Below, in pieces: positions 61,631-64,000 of a stretch of 64,000 bases of DNA. The notes beneath the pieces are model-generated. The model did no database searches and had not been told where the DNA came from. It saw only the letters and a program-made list of their open reading frames with translations. Within the stretch, counting starts at the first letter, position 1; each line of letters starts with the position of its first letter. The stretch lies in contig QANU01048949.1 of assembly GCA_003254905.1 (NCBI GenBank), positions 353 through 64,352 on the forward strand, read 5' to 3'. The translations under genes and the position numbers were made by a program. The DNA comes from Nissolia schottii (taxonomy: Eukaryota > Streptophyta > Magnoliopsida > Fabales > Fabaceae).

Positions 61631-62820
61631 ATGGGAGAGAAGGTACCGCCATGTCCTTATCTGAATCGTATTTTAATTTAACTTCTCCCACTGATCTCCT
61701 AATAATTAATAAAATACCAAATCGATAAATTTTTAACTCCGTGGCCATTGTTTCTTGGCTGGAGCTGCTTCTATCTGCTTGAATTGTCACATATCCAGAC
61801 ATCTCATGCATGACATTCTTATTTTCTATTTGCATACATACATACATACATCAAAGATTAGATTAATTTGATTTGATCCGTTTTGATTTTGATTCAGGTG
61901 ACCACCATAATGAGGCTCAAGGTTGATCTTCAGTGTCACAAATGCTACAAGAAGGTCAAGAAGGTTCTCTGCAAATTCCCTCGTTAGTCTCTCTCTCTCT
62001 CTCTCATCACTTGTTGCTTGATTACATAATTCTCAAATCAAATTAAATTATTTTAATTAATTTGTTAGAAATCTAGAATTATATAGTTTGCATGCATATG
62101 TGAATTGGATTATTAGAATATGTGCATCAAATTGAGTTGATTAATTAGGGGTTGGTGTTGAAATTTTTGTGAACAAGATCAGAAATTCGAGACCAGGTGT
62201 ACGACGAGAAGAACAACATCGTGACCATCACAGTGGTGTGCTGCAGCCCGGAGAAGATCAGGGACAAGCTTTGCTGCAAGGCCTGTGGCGCCATCAAAAG
62301 CATCGAGATTCTCGAGCCTCCCAAGCCCAAGCCCCAGCCCCCGCCCCCTCAGCCTGAAAAGCCCAAACAACCCCCGAAGCCCAAGGAGCCAGAGAAGCCG
62401 AAGGAGCCCGAGAAGCCCAAGGAGCCGGAGAAGCCCAAGGAGCCCGAGAAGCCCAAGGAGCCGGAGAAGCCGAAGGAGCCCGAGAAGCCCAAGGAGCCGC
62501 AGAAGCCGGAGAAGCCTAAAGAACCAGCTCCAGCTCCTCCGACGGTCCCGGCCCCACAGCCGGTGCTTCCACCGGCACCTCCGCCTGTGGTACCGGCGTG
62601 CCCACCGGCACCGGTTCCGATAGGGGTATGCTGTGTGCCGTGCTATGAAGGGCGGCCGGGTGGGCCGTGCTTTGAAATGTACGGTGGGCCACGTCCATGC
62701 TATGATGGGTACTACGGGAGGCCCGTTTATGATAGTTACGGTGGGGGCAGGCCCTGTTACGTGAGCCGTTGTGATGAATATCTGTATGAGGAAAACACTT
62801 CAGGCTGCTCCATCATGTGA
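61631..62820 (+). CDS. Proline-rich isoprenylated metal-binding protein with one HMA domain
   Basis: HIPP-family protein, 244 aa, from three exons: 61631-61642 (MGEK only), 61898-61982 and 62183-62820 (junctions AAG|GTACC, TTCAG|GTGACC, CCTC|GTTAG and ATCAG|AAATTC). The HMA domain has VDLQCHKCYKKVKKV with the CxxC metal site (C17, C20) and the second half IRDQVYDEKNNIVTITVVCC. Next comes a block of about eight EKPKEP repeats (62386-62520), a Pro/Ala/Val-rich stretch, then a Gly/Tyr/Cys-rich tail ending GCSIM, a CaaX prenylation box. It resembles At4g16380-type proteins, which follow OPT3 in Arabidopsis as I recall it. The metal bound is unknown; leucine replaces the usual Met before the first cysteine. 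Confidence 0.9.
62386..62520 (+). repeat. Coding 18-bp minisatellite (EKPKEP)n
   Basis: GAGAAGCCCAAGGAGCCS repeated about eight times with third-base changes (CCC/CCG, GAG/GAA). It encodes a stiff proline- and charge-rich linker. Confidence 0.85.
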
Positions 62821-64000
62821 TCATGATCTCATCTACATCACACTCCATCCGTCGGATCTGTGGAACATCCATGCATACACAGATCTTATCTCATCCACCC
62901 TGCGTCTCCAATTTTTTCTTTTTCATTTTTGTTGTTTCGTATCATAGAAAGCTAATATGATGATATGAGGGGATAATGAATAAAAGGCTACACAATATGT
63001 AACTGTTTCTAAGATGTACATTTTAAAAGGTTAAGAATAATGAATAATTCACGAATAGTAGTTTTACACTTCCGTTTCTATTTTCTAATCTCTAATTCGT
63101 TTCTACTTAAAACAATGCCGTCTATATTGGTGTTAACATTCTTCAAAAAGAAAAAAGAAATTGCGTTGACTAATAAAGCTGATATGTTAGTATGGTCTCT
63201 TTTACAAGTTACGAGTGATCTATCTAGCTATTCGTGCAGTGCATTTGCTTCAAAGTAAGGGTGAAGTGTGGATTCATTTGATTAGCTGAAAAAGAGAAGA
63301 GGTTTGGTGGGAATTGAAATGGTTGGCAGCTAATCCCATACGGATTGTCCACGTTGAGTTGCACTCTTGATTTTATTGAGAGTAAGTAGCAAAGAACTTT
63401 CTAACCCCAATCACCACACTAATTAATATACTCTTTAATTAGTTAGGTCGTTGTCATCATTATAAGGACGCAATTTCTTCTGCTTCTATAAAGCTCCTTT
63501 ATGATCTGATGATACTGACACGATGTTAATTGCTCTCCAGAACCCCCGTAGTTTTCCCATTAGAAACTTAGTATCTTTTATTTGTTAGTATTAGGGGATA
63601 TAAATATGATCACGTGGATAGATATCAGTAGTAATTTATTTTGTATTAACATTACAAAACTACAATTGTTTCACCAGCTTGTACTATGAGTTTTTTGGAG
63701 TGGGAATTTAATTTCAGAATAGGAAGCTGACACGTACGTGACCTTATCGCGTGTATTGTCATATAGACAAATATGAAAAAGAGCTGGCTTTGCCTAATTG
63801 TGTAGTGTTGTGTTGTGCTTTAGTGGTTTATTGATTGACGAATGACCTCAGTAGACAATGACAACTTGACAACCATGATCCCCTTCTTTCCTTACCACCG
63901 CTTTAGCTTTTCCCCACCATATTAATTAGATCCATGAACCTAGCACAATCTGAAATTAAGCCATACACGGATCCTGCAGGGATTAGTACTACTATTACTA
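62821..64000. other. 3' flank and intergenic DNA
   Basis: Probable 3' UTR of the HIPP gene for the first few hundred bases, then AT-rich DNA with no recognisable feature. Confidence 0.5.

Overview
The window is nuclear DNA of a dicot plant, most likely a legume. Genes are intron-rich with GT-AG junctions, the intergenic DNA is AT-rich, and small DNA transposons, microsatellites and assembly gaps (10016-10697, 25563-25659, single N at 40489 and 51597) are scattered between them. The legume guess rests on the LEC1-type protein sequence and a copia-type LTR style recalled from soybean relatives; it is inference.

Left block (0.4-31.6 kb): a tRNA-Thr(CGT); a LEC1/L1L-type NF-YB gene (minus, two exons, a 1.35-kb first intron dense in RY motifs); a possible small membrane protein; a NUDT2-type Nudix hydrolase (plus, eight coding exons); a non-LEC1 NF-YB2/3-type gene (minus, single exon); a secreted Ole e 1/extensin-like protein (plus); and a mitochondrial acyl carrier protein (minus). 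From memory, the same gene types lie together in Arabidopsis as At5g47670 (L1L), At5g47650 (NUDT2), At5g47640 (NF-YB2), At5g47635 (Ole e 1) and At5g47630 (mtACP3), so this looks like conserved microsynteny.

Right block (32.6-62.8 kb): the SnRK1 beta subunit KINbeta2 (plus), the OPT3 iron/copper oligopeptide transporter (minus, six exons, 743 aa), a two-HMA-domain isoprenylated metallochaperone of the HIPP7 type (minus, five exons over 4.8 kb) and a one-HMA proline-rich HIPP (plus). KINbeta2-OPT3-HMA protein matches Arabidopsis At4g16360-At4g16380 as I recall it, so the window joins two blocks that are separate in Arabidopsis, with the junction near 31.6-32.6 kb. OPT3 beside two metal-binding HIPP genes makes a metal-handling neighbourhood; any functional link is inference.

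Between genes there are a hAT-like MITE with a perfect 8-bp target duplication (5447-5833), a second hAT-like element (24020-24804), a truncated CACTA element with a DUF4216 fragment and its terminal and subterminal repeats (46920-48730), foldback elements, a family of small elements rich in TGCACAAACATTA, LTR fossils, and a covarying hairpin minisatellite (31699-31916) between the mtACP and KINbeta2 genes. I see no wholly new multi-gene system. The most notable unexplained signals are the RY-packed LEC1 intron, the covarying hairpin array and the large inverted repeat inside the HIPP7-type intron.
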